Source: Acidovorax sp. 69 (GTDB lineage: Bacteria; Pseudomonadota; Gammaproteobacteria; Burkholderiales; Burkholderiaceae_C). From it: 64,000 bases of DNA. Of this stretch, positions 52,092-60,889 are shown one piece after another (position 1 is the stretch's first letter; each line of letters starts with the position of its first letter). The stretch is taken from positions 4,898,501 to 4,962,500 of the forward strand of contig NZ_PGEP01000001.1 of NCBI RefSeq assembly GCF_002797445.1, in the 5' to 3' direction. The notes under the pieces were generated by a model. The model saw only the letters and a list, made by a program, of their open reading frames with translations. It did no database searches and was not told the origin of the DNA. The position numbers and the translations under genes are program-made.

Positions 52092-52877
52092 TCAGTGCAA
52101 CACACGCCGCTGGGCCAGGAAGTCCAGCAGCGCGGCATCAAAGCCGTCCGGATTCTCCAGCTGCGGCCAATGGCCCACATGGGGTAACAGCAAGGTCTGC
52201 GCGTCGGGCAAGACCTGTGCCAAGGCCTGCACAGCGGCCGGCGGTGTGCAACGGTCTTGCGCGCCTCCCACCAACAGCACAGGCATGGTCAACTGCGCCA
52301 GCGCAGCAGCGCCCCGATCAAACGTGGGCAGGGCTTCCAGCGCCCGGCGGTAGGCCCCTGGGTACACTTTGCCCAGCGCATGGCTCGCCAGCTGCACCCC
52401 CTCGGGCAGCGCCCCGGTGCCGATGAACTGGGGCACCAGCGTCTGTGCCAGCTGCTCCATACTGCCGCCCGCTTCCAGTGCCTTCAGGGCCTGCTCGCGC
52501 GGTGCCACCCAGTCCGCCACAGCCTGCGCATCCAGCGCAGGGCCGCCCGCGCACAGCACCAGGCGGCTGGTGCACGCTGGGTCACGCACGGCAGCCTCCA
52601 GCGCCACCATGGCGCCCATGCCATGGCCAACCAGCGTGACCGGACCACACTGCAGTGCATCGATCAGCGCCAGACAGCTCTGCGCCAGGGCCTTGAAGGT
52701 GTAGGGCTCCACCGGCGCGCTTCGGCCATAGCCGGGCATGTCCCAGGCCATGGCACGGTAGCCCAAGGTGGCCAGAGTCTCCACTTGGGGCGCAAACGTC
52801 AGGTGGTCTCCGTCTGCGTCATGCAGCATGAGCACGGTGGGGCCGGAGCCCAGGGTGATAAAGGTAGGAAGTGCCAT
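52092..52877 (-). CDS. Alpha/beta-hydrolase fold protein without the nucleophilic serine
   Basis: The 261-residue protein has a complete alpha/beta-hydrolase frame: VLMLHDADGDHLTF with the oxyanion region, AWDMPGYGRS, the acid in LLVGGAQDRCTPP and the histidine in LPHVGHWPQLENP. At the nucleophile elbow, where GxSxG is expected, it reads LVGHGMGAM, so the serine is Gly86 (codon GGC, one base from AGC). It would be unable to act as a normal esterase. Either it is a non-hydrolytic member, a pseudoenzyme, or this strain carries a recent inactivating change. Confidence 0.87.
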   Translation of the reverse strand: MALPTFITLGSGPTVLMLHDADGDHLTFAPQVETLATLGYRAMAWDMPGYGRSAPVEPYTFKALAQSCLALIDALQCGPVTLVGHGMGAMVALEAAVRDPACTSRLVLCAGGPALDAQAVADWVAPREQALKALEAGGSMEQLAQTLVPQFIGTGALPEGVQLASHALGKVYPGAYRRALEALPTFDRGAAALAQLTMPVLLVGGAQDRCTPPAAVQALAQVLPDAQTLLLPHVGHWPQLENPDGFDAALLDFLAQRRVLH

Positions 52878-52973
52878 GCGGTGGAAAACGGAAGTAAACC
52901 CTGCAACAGCGCTGTAGAGGGCGGCGCCTGATAATAGTTGCTCCCTCCTGTTGCCAATGCTGGCGCCGCTTTT

Positions 52974-53495
52974 GTGAACCCTTCGCCCCCCCGCCCCGCC
53001 CTCGCCCTGCCCCCGAGCTTCTCGACCCGCGAGTTTCGCAATGCGCTGGGCATGTTTGCCACGGGGGTGACCATCGTCACGGCCCGCACCGCCACGGGCG
53101 ATCTGGTGGGGCTCACTGCCAGCTCGTTCAATTCGGTGTCGCTGGAGCCGCCTCTGGTGCTGTGGAGTCTGTCACACGGTGCCAGCACCATGCCCACTTT
53201 TGCCGATGGCTCGCACTACGCCATTCATGTGCTGGCCGCCGACCAGAAAGCGCTGGCCGAGCGTTTTGCCACCCGTGGCATCGACCGCTGGGCGGGCCTG
53301 GAGCACCGCCCCGGCATCAGCGGCGCCCCTTTGCTGGCCGGTGCCGCCGCCACGTTCGAATGTTTTAACCGCAGCCAGTACCAGGAGGGTGACCACACCA
53401 TCTTCGTGGGCGAGGTCGAGCGCTGTGAGCAGCGCGAGGGCGCATCCCCCTTGCTGTACCACGGCGGCAAGTTCTACACGGAGCATCCCCTGTGA
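52974..53495 (+). CDS. Flavin reductase-like domain protein
   Basis: About 173 residues from a GTG at 52974 (MNPSPPRPALALPPSF); a TTG 12 codons upstream is an alternative. The core FRNALGMFATGVTIVTAR and GLTASSFNSVSLEPPLVLWS is the FMN-binding split-barrel signature of the HpaC/flavin reductase family, and the end YHGGKFYTEHPL is usual. It supplies reduced flavin to a monooxygenase or acts as a flavin-bound oxidoreductase. Its stop overlaps the GTG of the MOSC gene (GTGA). Confidence 0.88.
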   Translation: MNPSPPRPALALPPSFSTREFRNALGMFATGVTIVTARTATGDLVGLTASSFNSVSLEPPLVLWSLSHGASTMPTFADGSHYAIHVLAADQKALAERFATRGIDRWAGLEHRPGISGAPLLAGAAATFECFNRSQYQEGDHTIFVGEVERCEQREGASPLLYHGGKFYTEHPL

Positions 53496-54082
53496 CCCTG
53501 GCCACTGTGGTCGTGCACCATGTGAACATCGGCTCCGCCCGGCGACTGAAAATCGGCGAACGCTCGGTACTCACCGCCATCGGCAAGGCCTCTGTCACCG
53601 GCCCGGTGGCTGTCGGCGCACTCGGACTGGCGGGCGATGAACAGGCCGACCTGAGCGTGCACGGCGGTCTGGGCAAGGCCGTGTATGCCTACCCCGCTGC
53701 ACACTACGCTTTCTGGCAAGCCCAGCGCCGCGAACGGGGGGTGAGCCTGTTCGACGAGACGCTGCCACCGGGCTTCCTCGGTGAAAACCTCACCATCGAC
53801 GGACCACTGGAGGACGCGGTGTTTGTCGGCGACGAGTGGCATTTCCCTGACTGTGTTCTGCGCGTGACAGCGCCCCGCGAGCCGTGCTTCAAATTCAGCG
53901 CCGTCATGGGTTTCGCCCAGGCCGGCCGCGCCATGGCATTGGCGGGTTGCTGCGGCTACTACCTCGCCGTGGACCGGCCCGGCACCATTGCCGCAGGCCA
54001 GTCCGCCACGCTGGTGCCCGGACAGCGCGGGCTGAGCATTGCGCAGGCCTTTGCGGGCAAGTTCGCCAAACACGCCCGATAA
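53492..54082 (+). CDS. MOSC-domain protein (YiiM-like)
   Basis: The 196-residue protein starts at a GTG overlapping the previous stop. It has QADLSVHGGLGKAVYAYP near 50, GFLGENLTIDGPLEDAVFVGD, and the conserved cysteine in PREPCFKF near residue 131. MOSC proteins handle sulfur for molybdenum cofactor; YiiM-like ones reduce N-hydroxylated compounds with the cofactor. It is translationally coupled to the flavin reductase, which may be its electron source. Confidence 0.9.
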   Translation: MTLATVVVHHVNIGSARRLKIGERSVLTAIGKASVTGPVAVGALGLAGDEQADLSVHGGLGKAVYAYPAAHYAFWQAQRRERGVSLFDETLPPGFLGENLTIDGPLEDAVFVGDEWHFPDCVLRVTAPREPCFKFSAVMGFAQAGRAMALAGCCGYYLAVDRPGTIAAGQSATLVPGQRGLSIAQAFAGKFAKHAR

Positions 54083-54150
54083 CCTGGCTGCGGCCGCCGG
54101 GGCCAGCCCGCGGCGTACCCCGGCACCAGATCACCGCCCCCTGCAAAACG

Positions 54151-56373
54151 CTATTCCGTCACCACCCACTGGCGGGCCTTCGCCTGCAGTTGCGGAAACA
54201 CCTTGCCCACCAGTTGCAGTTGGGCTGCCATGAGGCTGTGTGCGCTCGGAGCGCTGGGCACCGTCCCCCACTCCCGCAGCACCTGCGCCACGGCGGGGGC
54301 GCTGTGGGCCTGATCGGCCCGGCCTGACGACTGCTGCGCGCGCTCCAGCTCCAGGGCCAGCTGCTGCAGTGACGCGAGCAACGTGTGCGCCAGCTCCCGC
54401 GTGGCTTCGTCCATGGGCTGGGCTGCCGCACCACCGCGCTGGGCACCCAGGGCCGAGAGGTAGTTGAGCTGGGTGTGCGACAGGCACAAAAAATGGGCCG
54501 CAGCGTCGGCTTGGCCGCGCACCCGCAGAGGCTCCTTGAGCATGGCGCTGTACGAGTTGGAAAGCGCCGCATCGGCATTGTGGGCATTGCGCCGTGCCAG
54601 GCGGTAGGCCAGGTGGTCACACTTGCCGCTTTGGTACTGGGCCAGAATTTCGCGCAGGTAGATGGCCTGCGTCTGCAGCGCCTGGGCCGCCAGCTGCGGC
54701 CAGTGGCGCGACTGCCAGTAGGGCAGCACCAGCCAGGAAGCCACGGCAGCAATCACACAGCCCAGCACGGTCTCAAGCAGGCGTGCAGAAATCACGCCAC
54801 TGGCCGTGCCCAACTGGTGAAAGCTCAGCAACAGCAAGGTGGTGACCGCTGCCGTGGCCAGCGTATAGCGGCTGTGGCGCGCGCCAAAGAACACCGCCCC
54901 ACCCAGCACCAGCAATGCCGCCTGCACCAGCTCGCCCGGAAACAGCTGAATGACGGCCCAGCCCAAGGCCAACCCGATAGCGGTGCCCTTGGCGCGCTGC
55001 ATGAGGCGGGTTTGGGTCGCAGCGTATTGGGGCTGGCTGACGAACACGATGGTCAACAAGATCCAGTAGCCGTGCGGGTCGGAAGTCGCCTGCATGATGC
55101 CAAAACCCGCCACCAGCGACAGGGTAAGCCGCAAACTGTGACGCAACCAGGGCGACTGCAACCGCCAGTGCGAGCGCAAACGCCCCCAGGCGTCACGCAG
55201 GCTGCGGGGCTCGCGGTCAAACAACGCGTAGTCGAGCGCGCCTTCGGCCGCATGGGCAGGCAGGGCCAGCGCCCCCGAAAACACCCCGGCCAGCGCCGTG
55301 AGGTTGTCGCCCAACGCATGCAGGGACCGCAACGCCCGGGCCTGAGCGGGGGCAGGTGCGGGAACAGCTCCGCTGGACCCCGCCGCAGCCCCGGCCGCCT
55401 CTGTCTCCAGGTGCGCCACGGCGGCCTGCATGTCTTCAATGGCACGGGCCGTGACACCCCAGTGCTGCGGCACCGATTGCGCCTCGATGGCCACCGACAG
55501 TTTGAGCGCCTGCTCGCCCAGCAGCGTGAGCACGCGCTGGCAGCGGTAGAGCACATCACTGTGGAAGAAGGACTGCGCCAACAGGTCGTAATGCTCGTGC
55601 GACGAACTGACGCGTTCGTGCACATCCTGCGCGGCCAGATACTGGTGCATGGCGGTCTGCAACCACAGCGGGGGCACGCCCCGGCCCATGCGGCTGATGA
55701 GGCTTTCCTTGGTGGCGTTGAGCGCATCGACCACACGCCCGTTGTGCAGGGCCAGCGCCATGCGCCGCCGCTCCAGGTCCACGTCACGCACGGGCTCCAG
55801 CAACAACGCCTTCAGGCGCAGGTATTCGCCCAGCATGGCGTACAGCTTGGCCAGGCGGTAGCGCACCGGCGCGCGGGGCATCACCGCGTTCCACAGCACC
55901 GACACCACCCCGTACCATGTGGCGCCCGCCAGCATCAGCGGGATCGCCTCCCCGGCCCCCTCGCGGCTGCTGTGGGCAGCCAGCCCCGCGTAGATAAAAA
56001 GAATCAGCGAGCCAAAGGCAATGGCGCGGTAGCGCTCGCTCAGCGCCCCCAGCATGGTGATGGAAAAGGCGGACACAGCCATCACCCCCATCAGCACCCA
56101 CGGCCAGGACACCGTGGCCCAGACGGCCCACGCCATGAGGCCAAAACACACCAACGCCAGGCACTGCGCCCGCAGGCGGCCCCGCCAGCTGTCATCGGTT
56201 TCGGTCAAGGCGCTGGCAATCACGCCCAGCAGAACGGGCATCAGCTCGGTCTGCCAATCGACCCACCAACCGTAGACAAGCACCACCGCCAGTGCCACAA
56301 AGGCCCGCGCTCCGCGCGTAAAGCCCTCGTGGTTGCTGGCGCGCTGCCAGCTGAGTTTCCAGGTTGTGTCCAC
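54151..56373 (-). CDS. FUSC-family membrane protein (YccS/YhfK type)
   Basis: The 740-residue protein starts at a GTG with AAGG upstream. It has two blocks of about six transmembrane helices, at roughly 20-170 and 410-530, each followed by a large cytoplasmic domain. This is the YccS/YhfK architecture. The second block has HSLRLTLSLVAGFGIMQATS and HGYWILLTIVFVSQPQYAAT, the FUSC signature. Relatives are efflux carriers for aromatic acids (AaeB) and similar compounds. The substrate here is unknown. Confidence 0.92.
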   Translation of the reverse strand: MDTTWKLSWQRASNHEGFTRGARAFVALAVVLVYGWWVDWQTELMPVLLGVIASALTETDDSWRGRLRAQCLALVCFGLMAWAVWATVSWPWVLMGVMAVSAFSITMLGALSERYRAIAFGSLILFIYAGLAAHSSREGAGEAIPLMLAGATWYGVVSVLWNAVMPRAPVRYRLAKLYAMLGEYLRLKALLLEPVRDVDLERRRMALALHNGRVVDALNATKESLISRMGRGVPPLWLQTAMHQYLAAQDVHERVSSSHEHYDLLAQSFFHSDVLYRCQRVLTLLGEQALKLSVAIEAQSVPQHWGVTARAIEDMQAAVAHLETEAAGAAAGSSGAVPAPAPAQARALRSLHALGDNLTALAGVFSGALALPAHAAEGALDYALFDREPRSLRDAWGRLRSHWRLQSPWLRHSLRLTLSLVAGFGIMQATSDPHGYWILLTIVFVSQPQYAATQTRLMQRAKGTAIGLALGWAVIQLFPGELVQAALLVLGGAVFFGARHSRYTLATAAVTTLLLLSFHQLGTASGVISARLLETVLGCVIAAVASWLVLPYWQSRHWPQLAAQALQTQAIYLREILAQYQSGKCDHLAYRLARRNAHNADAALSNSYSAMLKEPLRVRGQADAAAHFLCLSHTQLNYLSALGAQRGGAAAQPMDEATRELAHTLLASLQQLALELERAQQSSGRADQAHSAPAVAQVLREWGTVPSAPSAHSLMAAQLQLVGKVFPQLQAKARQWVVTE

Positions 56374-56467
56374 TGAATTGCCTTGAACTAGGGTTAACCC
56401 TTAATTTCAAGCAATTATCGGGCCGTGGAGGCCTGGAGAAAACTTGATTTTTGGTGAAATCGGCGTC

Positions 56468-56860
56468 TCAGGCGGCGTCGTGGCAGCACACGCACAGCTT
56501 GTTGCCCTCAGGATCGCGAAAGTACGCACCGTAATAGTTCGCGTGGTACTCGGGCCGCAGGCCGGGCGGCCCCTCGCACCGGCCTCCTTGGTGCAAAGCG
56601 AGGGCGTGGACCGCATCCACCGCCGCGCGATCCACCGCCAGCAGGGCATTCATGGGGCCATTGCCCGGATGGGCGGCGTGTTCGTCGAAGGGCTTGCCAA
56701 TCAGAAACAGCGGGCGGGCGACACCGGGCGTCTGCCACCCCGCCCAAGGCCGGGAAGGATCCGTGAAACGCAGCACCAGGCCGAGGCGGGCCAGCACGGG
56801 GCCATAGAAGGCCATGGCATGGTCGAAATCGTTCACACCAACAAACACATGGGACAACAT
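56468..56860 (-). CDS. VOC/glyoxalase-like protein
   Basis: About 130 residues from MLSHVFVGVNDFDHAMAFYG. The paired beta-alpha modules end in HANYYGAYFRDPEGNKLCV, the VOC-fold close with the conserved glutamate neighbourhood. Metal ligands are plausible at His4 and late acidic/His positions. Family members act as glyoxalases, dioxygenases or resistance proteins; I cannot choose. It stands alone between the FUSC gene and minE. Confidence 0.88.
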   Translation of the reverse strand: MLSHVFVGVNDFDHAMAFYGPVLARLGLVLRFTDPSRPWAGWQTPGVARPLFLIGKPFDEHAAHPGNGPMNALLAVDRAAVDAVHALALHQGGRCEGPPGLRPEYHANYYGAYFRDPEGNKLCVCCHDAA

Positions 56861-56970
56861 CGCCAGACCTTTCGCGCGATTCACGCCGTTCGCACCACAA
56901 AAACAGCGGGGCGCCAAGGCGCCCCAGTTGGAACCAGCACGCCGTCGCAGAACGGCGGGCGGGCAGCGCC

Positions 56971-57237
56971 TCAGCGCACCGTGTCAGGCAGCTCGATCTT
57001 GACCTCGAGCACCTCCAGGTTGTCCTGGCGTTCCAGGTGCACCTTGAGGTCTTCGGGGTTGATCTTGACGTATTTGGAGATCACTGCCACCAGCTCGCGC
57101 TGCAGCGCGGGCAGGTAGTCGGGCTCGGCGGCGTTGCGGCCGTTGCGCTCGTGCGCCAGGATGATCTGCAGGCGCTCTTTGGCCACGCTGGCGGTTTTTT
57201 TCTTTTCGCCCAGGAGGAAGGAGAGGAAAGAAGCCAT
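56971..57237 (-). CDS. minE: Cell division topological specificity factor MinE
   Basis: The 88-residue protein has the MinE N-terminal membrane/MinD-binding segment ([20 protein letters not shown]) and the anti-MinCD domain with [20 protein letters not shown]. It drives MinD off the membrane and makes the Min oscillation. It begins three bases after the minD stop, at the end of a minC-minD-minE operon. Confidence 0.97.
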   Translation of the reverse strand: MASFLSFLLGEKKKTASVAKERLQIILAHERNGRNAAEPDYLPALQRELVAVISKYVKINPEDLKVHLERQDNLEVLEVKIELPDTVR

Positions 57238-57240
57238 GGC

Positions 57241-58059
57241 TTATTTGCTCCCGAACAGGCGTTTGAAGAAACTGGGTTTTTCGGCCTCGATGAAGCGCAT
57301 GGGCTTGTCGGTGGCGCCCAGGAAGCGGTCGATCACGTCCTTGTAGGCCTCGGACACATCGGTGTCCTTGGCGTGGATGGCGGGCGTGCCCTGGTTGGAC
57401 GACTGCAGCACCACCTCCGACTCGGGGATCACGCCGATCAGCTTGATGCGCAGGATGTCCTGGATGTCTTCCAGGCTCAGCATCTGGCCGTCCTGCACGC
57501 GGCTGGGGTTGTAGCGCGTGATGAGCAGGTGCTCCTTGATCGGATCGCCGCCTTCAATCGCACGCTTGGTTTTGCTGCCCAGCATGCCCAGGATGCGGTC
57601 GGAGTCGCGCACGCTGGACACCTCGGGGTTGGTCACCAGCAGCGCCTCGTCGGCAAAGTGCATGGCCATGAGCGCACCGCTTTCGATGCCGGCGGGCGAA
57701 TCACAGACGATGAACTCAAAGCCCATCTCGCCCAGGTCCTTCAGGATTTTTTCCACGCCATCCTGGGTCAGGGCGTCCTTGTCGCGCGTCTGGCTGGCGG
57801 CCAGCACGAACAGGTTGTCGCACTGCTTGTCCTTGATGAGGGCCTGGTTCAGGTTGGCCTCGCCCTGGATCACGTTGATCAGGTCGTACACCACGCGGCG
57901 TTCGCAGCCCATGATGAGGTCCAGGTTGCGCAGGCCGACATCAAAGTCGATCACAGCAGTCTTGTGGCCGCGCAGGGCGAGGCCGGTGGCAAAGCTGGCG
58001 CTGGTGGTGGTCTTGCCCACGCCACCCTTGCCGGAGGTCACGACGACGATTTTGGCCAT
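57241..58059 (-). CDS. minD: Septum site-determining ATPase MinD
   Basis: About 272 residues from MAKIVVVTSGKGGVGKTTTS, with the deviant Walker A motif of the ParA/MinD family. IVCDSPAGIE provides the second nucleotide loop, and the C-terminal FFKRLFGSK is the amphipathic membrane-targeting helix. It recruits MinC and is cycled by MinE. The ATG at 58059 is fixed by homology; the frame runs on upstream into minC. Confidence 0.97.
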   Translation of the reverse strand: MAKIVVVTSGKGGVGKTTTSASFATGLALRGHKTAVIDFDVGLRNLDLIMGCERRVVYDLINVIQGEANLNQALIKDKQCDNLFVLAASQTRDKDALTQDGVEKILKDLGEMGFEFIVCDSPAGIESGALMAMHFADEALLVTNPEVSSVRDSDRILGMLGSKTKRAIEGGDPIKEHLLITRYNPSRVQDGQMLSLEDIQDILRIKLIGVIPESEVVLQSSNQGTPAIHAKDTDVSEAYKDVIDRFLGATDKPMRFIEAEKPSFFKRLFGSK

Positions 58060-58102
58060 GTGTTGCTGATTCTCTGTGGGTTGATATGAATGAAAAACGC
58101 TC

Positions 58103-58882
58103 TCAGGCCAGCGGCTCGATGATGAGCTTCTCGCCGTCCAGTCGCACCTGCGCCGGCTTGCCGCGCACTTCGGCGGGCAGCTCGGTCTCGGTGGTGCGGT
58201 AGATGCCTGCGATGGAGACCAGCTGGGGCTCCAGGCAGGTCGAAAAAATACGGGCTTCGGTGTTGCCGCGCGCACCGGCAATGGCTCGGCCGCGCAGCGG
58301 GGCATAGACGTGGATGTTGCCGTCGGCAATCACCTCGGCGCCAAAGCTCACCACCGCCATCACCACCAGGTCAGCGCCGCGCGCGTACACCTGCTGTCCC
58401 GAGCGCAGCGGTTTGTCGACCACCACCGTGCCGGGGCCGGGCATGGGCACCTGCACCGGGACTTCACGCACCACTTCCACCTCGACCTCGCGGATCACTT
58501 CGCGCACCACTTCCTGCGCCAATGCGGCAGGGGCCTCAGCGCGGGCGGGCGGTGCGTCGGGCGCTGCAGCCAGCCCGGCGGCGCGCGCAGCATCCATCTG
58601 GGCGGGACTGCCTCCCCGCACCGCCACAGGCAAGGTACTGCGGCTGCGCAGCTCGGCCACGATGGCCACAAAGTCGATGGGCGCCTCTGCCTCGCGCACG
58701 GCGGCCAGGTCGATCAGCACGGGATCGTTGTCGAAAAAACCCGGGGCGTCGGCCACCCGTTCTGCCAGGTCGGCAGCAAACCGCGCGGCGTCGGTGGTCT
58801 TGAGCATCACGGCCACCACGGGCAGCGATGCGCTTTTGAGGTCAAAGCTGGTGCGGGACTGCGCCGCCGTCGTAAGGGCCAT
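58103..58882 (-). CDS. minC: Septum site-determining protein MinC
   Basis: The 259-residue protein has the MinC N-terminal FtsZ-inhibiting domain and a C-terminal beta-helix (LRSGQQVYARGADLVVMAVV, ADGNIHVYAPLRGRAIAGA) for MinD binding. The linker is unusually long and charged, with EVVREVIREVEVEVVREV. It is first in the minCDE operon. The family call is certain; the repetitive linker is a local feature. Confidence 0.96.
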   Translation of the reverse strand: MALTTAAQSRTSFDLKSASLPVVAVMLKTTDAARFAADLAERVADAPGFFDNDPVLIDLAAVREAEAPIDFVAIVAELRSRSTLPVAVRGGSPAQMDAARAAGLAAAPDAPPARAEAPAALAQEVVREVIREVEVEVVREVPVQVPMPGPGTVVVDKPLRSGQQVYARGADLVVMAVVSFGAEVIADGNIHVYAPLRGRAIAGARGNTEARIFSTCLEPQLVSIAGIYRTTETELPAEVRGKPAQVRLDGEKLIIEPLA

Positions 58883-59059
58883 GAAGAGGGTTTGGAAAGG
58901 AGCGGAAGAACCGTTTCAGAAGGCGCAAAGTGTACCGTGGGCCTGTGTAAGCGCCTGTGCACGCACGATTGGCGCGATCCATGGGCGGCGCGCGACAGTG
59001 GTGACAGCGACAGCGCACAGGCGACCGCCCGTTGCGACAAGCCCTTTGATAATCCCCCG

Positions 59060-59983
59060 ATGCCTTCCAACCGCAAAACACACATCGACGCCCTCGCCAT
59101 CGCCCTGCTGCTCGCCTGCTGCATGTTCTGGGGCTTTCAGCAAGTGCTGGTCAAGGCCACGGTGGCAGAGGTGGCCCCCGTGTTCCAGGCCTTTGTGCGC
59201 TTTGCGCTGGCCACGGTGGCGGTGGCGGCCTGGTGCCTGTGGCGCGGCGTAGGTCTTTCCAGCGCGGGGGAACCCGCCGGGGCCAAGCGCGCCGGGCTGT
59301 TGGCGGGGGCGCTGTTTGCGGGCGAGTTTGCGTGCATCTACCTGGGTCTGCAGTACACCACTGCGTCGCGGCTCACGGTGTTTTTGTACGCCTCGCCGTT
59401 CTGGGTGGCCCTGCTGCTGCCGCGCTTCATCCCCGGTGAGCGCCTGCAGGGCTGGCAGTGGCTGGGCCTGGCCGCTGCGTTTGTGGGCGTGGGGCTGGCG
59501 CTGGGCGACGGGCTGCTGGGCCATGCCAGTACAGCATTGCCACAAGGCTGGCTGGGGGACCTGCTGGGGCTGGCCGCAGGCCTGATGTGGGCCCTGACCA
59601 CGGTGGTCATCCGCACCACGCCGCTGGCGCGTGTGGCCCCTGCCAAGCAGCTGCTCTACCAGGTGGGCGTGAGCACGGCGGTGCTGCCGGTGCTGTCGCT
59701 GGGCCTGGGGGAGGCCTGGGTCTGGCAATTCAGCGCATTTGCCTGGGGCTCGCTGCTGGTACAGGCGCTGGTGGGAGCCTTTGTGAGCTACCTGGCCTGG
59801 ATGTGGATGCTCGCGCACTACCCGGCCACCAAGATCTCGGTGTTTGTGTTTCTCACGCCCGTGTTTGCACTGCTGTTTGGCGCATTCTGGCTGGGGGAGC
59901 CCGTGACGCCCGGACTGGTGGTGGCACTGGTGCTGGTGGCGGCGGGCATTGTGCTGGTGAACCGGCGGCCTGCTGCGGCGTGA
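59060..59983 (+). CDS. EamA/DMT-family transporter
   Basis: The 307-residue protein has two EamA repeats of five transmembrane segments each. Examples are ALAIALLLACCMFWGFQQVL at the start and SYLAWMWMLAHYPATKISVF in the second half, and GEPVTPGLVVALVLVAAGIV closes it. DMT transporters export amino acids, nucleotides or metabolites. The ATG at 59060 follows a loose ribosome site; upstream sequence in frame overlaps minC on the other strand and is not used. It is divergent from minC. Confidence 0.92.
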   Translation: MPSNRKTHIDALAIALLLACCMFWGFQQVLVKATVAEVAPVFQAFVRFALATVAVAAWCLWRGVGLSSAGEPAGAKRAGLLAGALFAGEFACIYLGLQYTTASRLTVFLYASPFWVALLLPRFIPGERLQGWQWLGLAAAFVGVGLALGDGLLGHASTALPQGWLGDLLGLAAGLMWALTTVVIRTTPLARVAPAKQLLYQVGVSTAVLPVLSLGLGEAWVWQFSAFAWGSLLVQALVGAFVSYLAWMWMLAHYPATKISVFVFLTPVFALLFGAFWLGEPVTPGLVVALVLVAAGIVLVNRRPAAA

Positions 59984-59990
59984 TTCTTGA

Positions 59991-60050
59991 ATGAAATTGG
60001 CCTCTAGCGCTTATCCACAAAGCGCTAAAAGCTATATTTTTAGTAGCAAT
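59991..60050 (+). repeat. Dispersed repeat A, copy 11
   Basis: ATTGGCCTCTAGCGCTTATCC, ACAAAGCGCTAAAAGCTATATTTTTAGTAGC. It separates the convergent transporter and pssA genes and abuts the pssA stop. Confidence 0.75.
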
Positions 60051-60676
60051 CAGAACTTCGGGATTTTGATCCGGCTGATCATCAGCGACCCCGACAGCGC
60101 AAACACCAGCACCAGCGGATGCAGCGTGAAGCCGCCGATCAGCAGCTTGCCAAACCACAGGTTCTCGCGCACCGCGCCCACGTACGCGGCCAGGGCGAGC
60201 AGGCCCACCAGAACGATCGAGGTCGGGATGGGTGTGCCCTCGAAGTATTTGACCTTGCCATCATCGCCCGACAGCGTTTCGGCCGTGACGTTGTAGCGCG
60301 CCAGGCGCGACACGCCGCACGCCACAAAGTAGGCCAGCACGATGCGGTCGTACAGGCCCTGCATGCCGCAGCCGTAGGCGATGATGGCCGGGGCTACGCC
60401 AAACGAGATCACGTCGGCCAGTGAATCGAGCTCGCGGCCCATGGCCGAGCTTTTCTGGCGCCAGCGGGCGATGCGGCCGTCCAGCACATCAAAGATCAGC
60501 GCGGCCAGCACCAGGGCGCAGGCAAAGTACACATGCACCACGTCGCTCGTCTCCAGGTACGACATGGCCGAGAACAGGGCCCCCACGCCGCAAACCGCAT
60601 TGCCCAGCGTGAACCAGTCGGCGAGGTGGAACTCGCGGATCATCGAGAAACGCTTGGGGTGGGAAGGGGTGGTCAT
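60050..60676 (-). CDS. pssA: CDP-diacylglycerol-serine O-phosphatidyltransferase
   Basis: About 208 residues from MTTPSHPKRFSMIREFHLAD, with AGGAG upstream. The CDP-alcohol motif is DGRIARWRQKSSAMGRELDS near residues 68-87 (DGxxAR...GxxxDxxxD), and several transmembrane helices follow. The subclass II-like size fits bacterial PssA. It makes phosphatidylserine, precursor of phosphatidylethanolamine. It lies between two repeats and is probably transcribed alone. Confidence 0.94.
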   Translation of the reverse strand: MTTPSHPKRFSMIREFHLADWFTLGNAVCGVGALFSAMSYLETSDVVHVYFACALVLAALIFDVLDGRIARWRQKSSAMGRELDSLADVISFGVAPAIIAYGCGMQGLYDRIVLAYFVACGVSRLARYNVTAETLSGDDGKVKYFEGTPIPTSIVLVGLLALAAYVGAVRENLWFGKLLIGGFTLHPLVLVFALSGSLMISRIKIPKF

Positions 60677-60790
60677 GGGCGGGGCTCCTGGTTGGTCGCG
60701 CAATGGCGCGCTGTGCCACCCATTATGAAGAGCGCTTGGTCCGCCCGATGTCAGCCTGGGCCGCACACTGGCAGTGCGGCACCGATGGCA

Positions 60791-60851
60791 TTAAAAAGAG
60801 CCTCCAGCGCTTATAAATATTGCGCTGGAGGCTCCTATTTTAATAGCAATC
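60791..60851. repeat. Dispersed repeat A, copy 12, with perfect hairpin
   Basis: GAGCCTCCAGCGC (60798-60810) and GCGCTGGAGGCTC (60822-60834) form a 13-bp perfect stem with an 11-base AT loop. On the minus strand the stem is followed by TTTTT, so it can serve as terminator for the hydroxyisourate hydrolase gene. Confidence 0.78.
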
Positions 60852-60889
60852 AACCGGCCAGCGTTGAGGCTGGCCCGGGGATGCGGGGC

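Noticed and set aside
54385..56376. 663-codon open frame opposite the FUSC gene
   Set aside because: Composition (Arg/Gln/His-rich) and lack of motifs mark it as antisense shadow; the minus-strand protein has clear transmembrane blocks.
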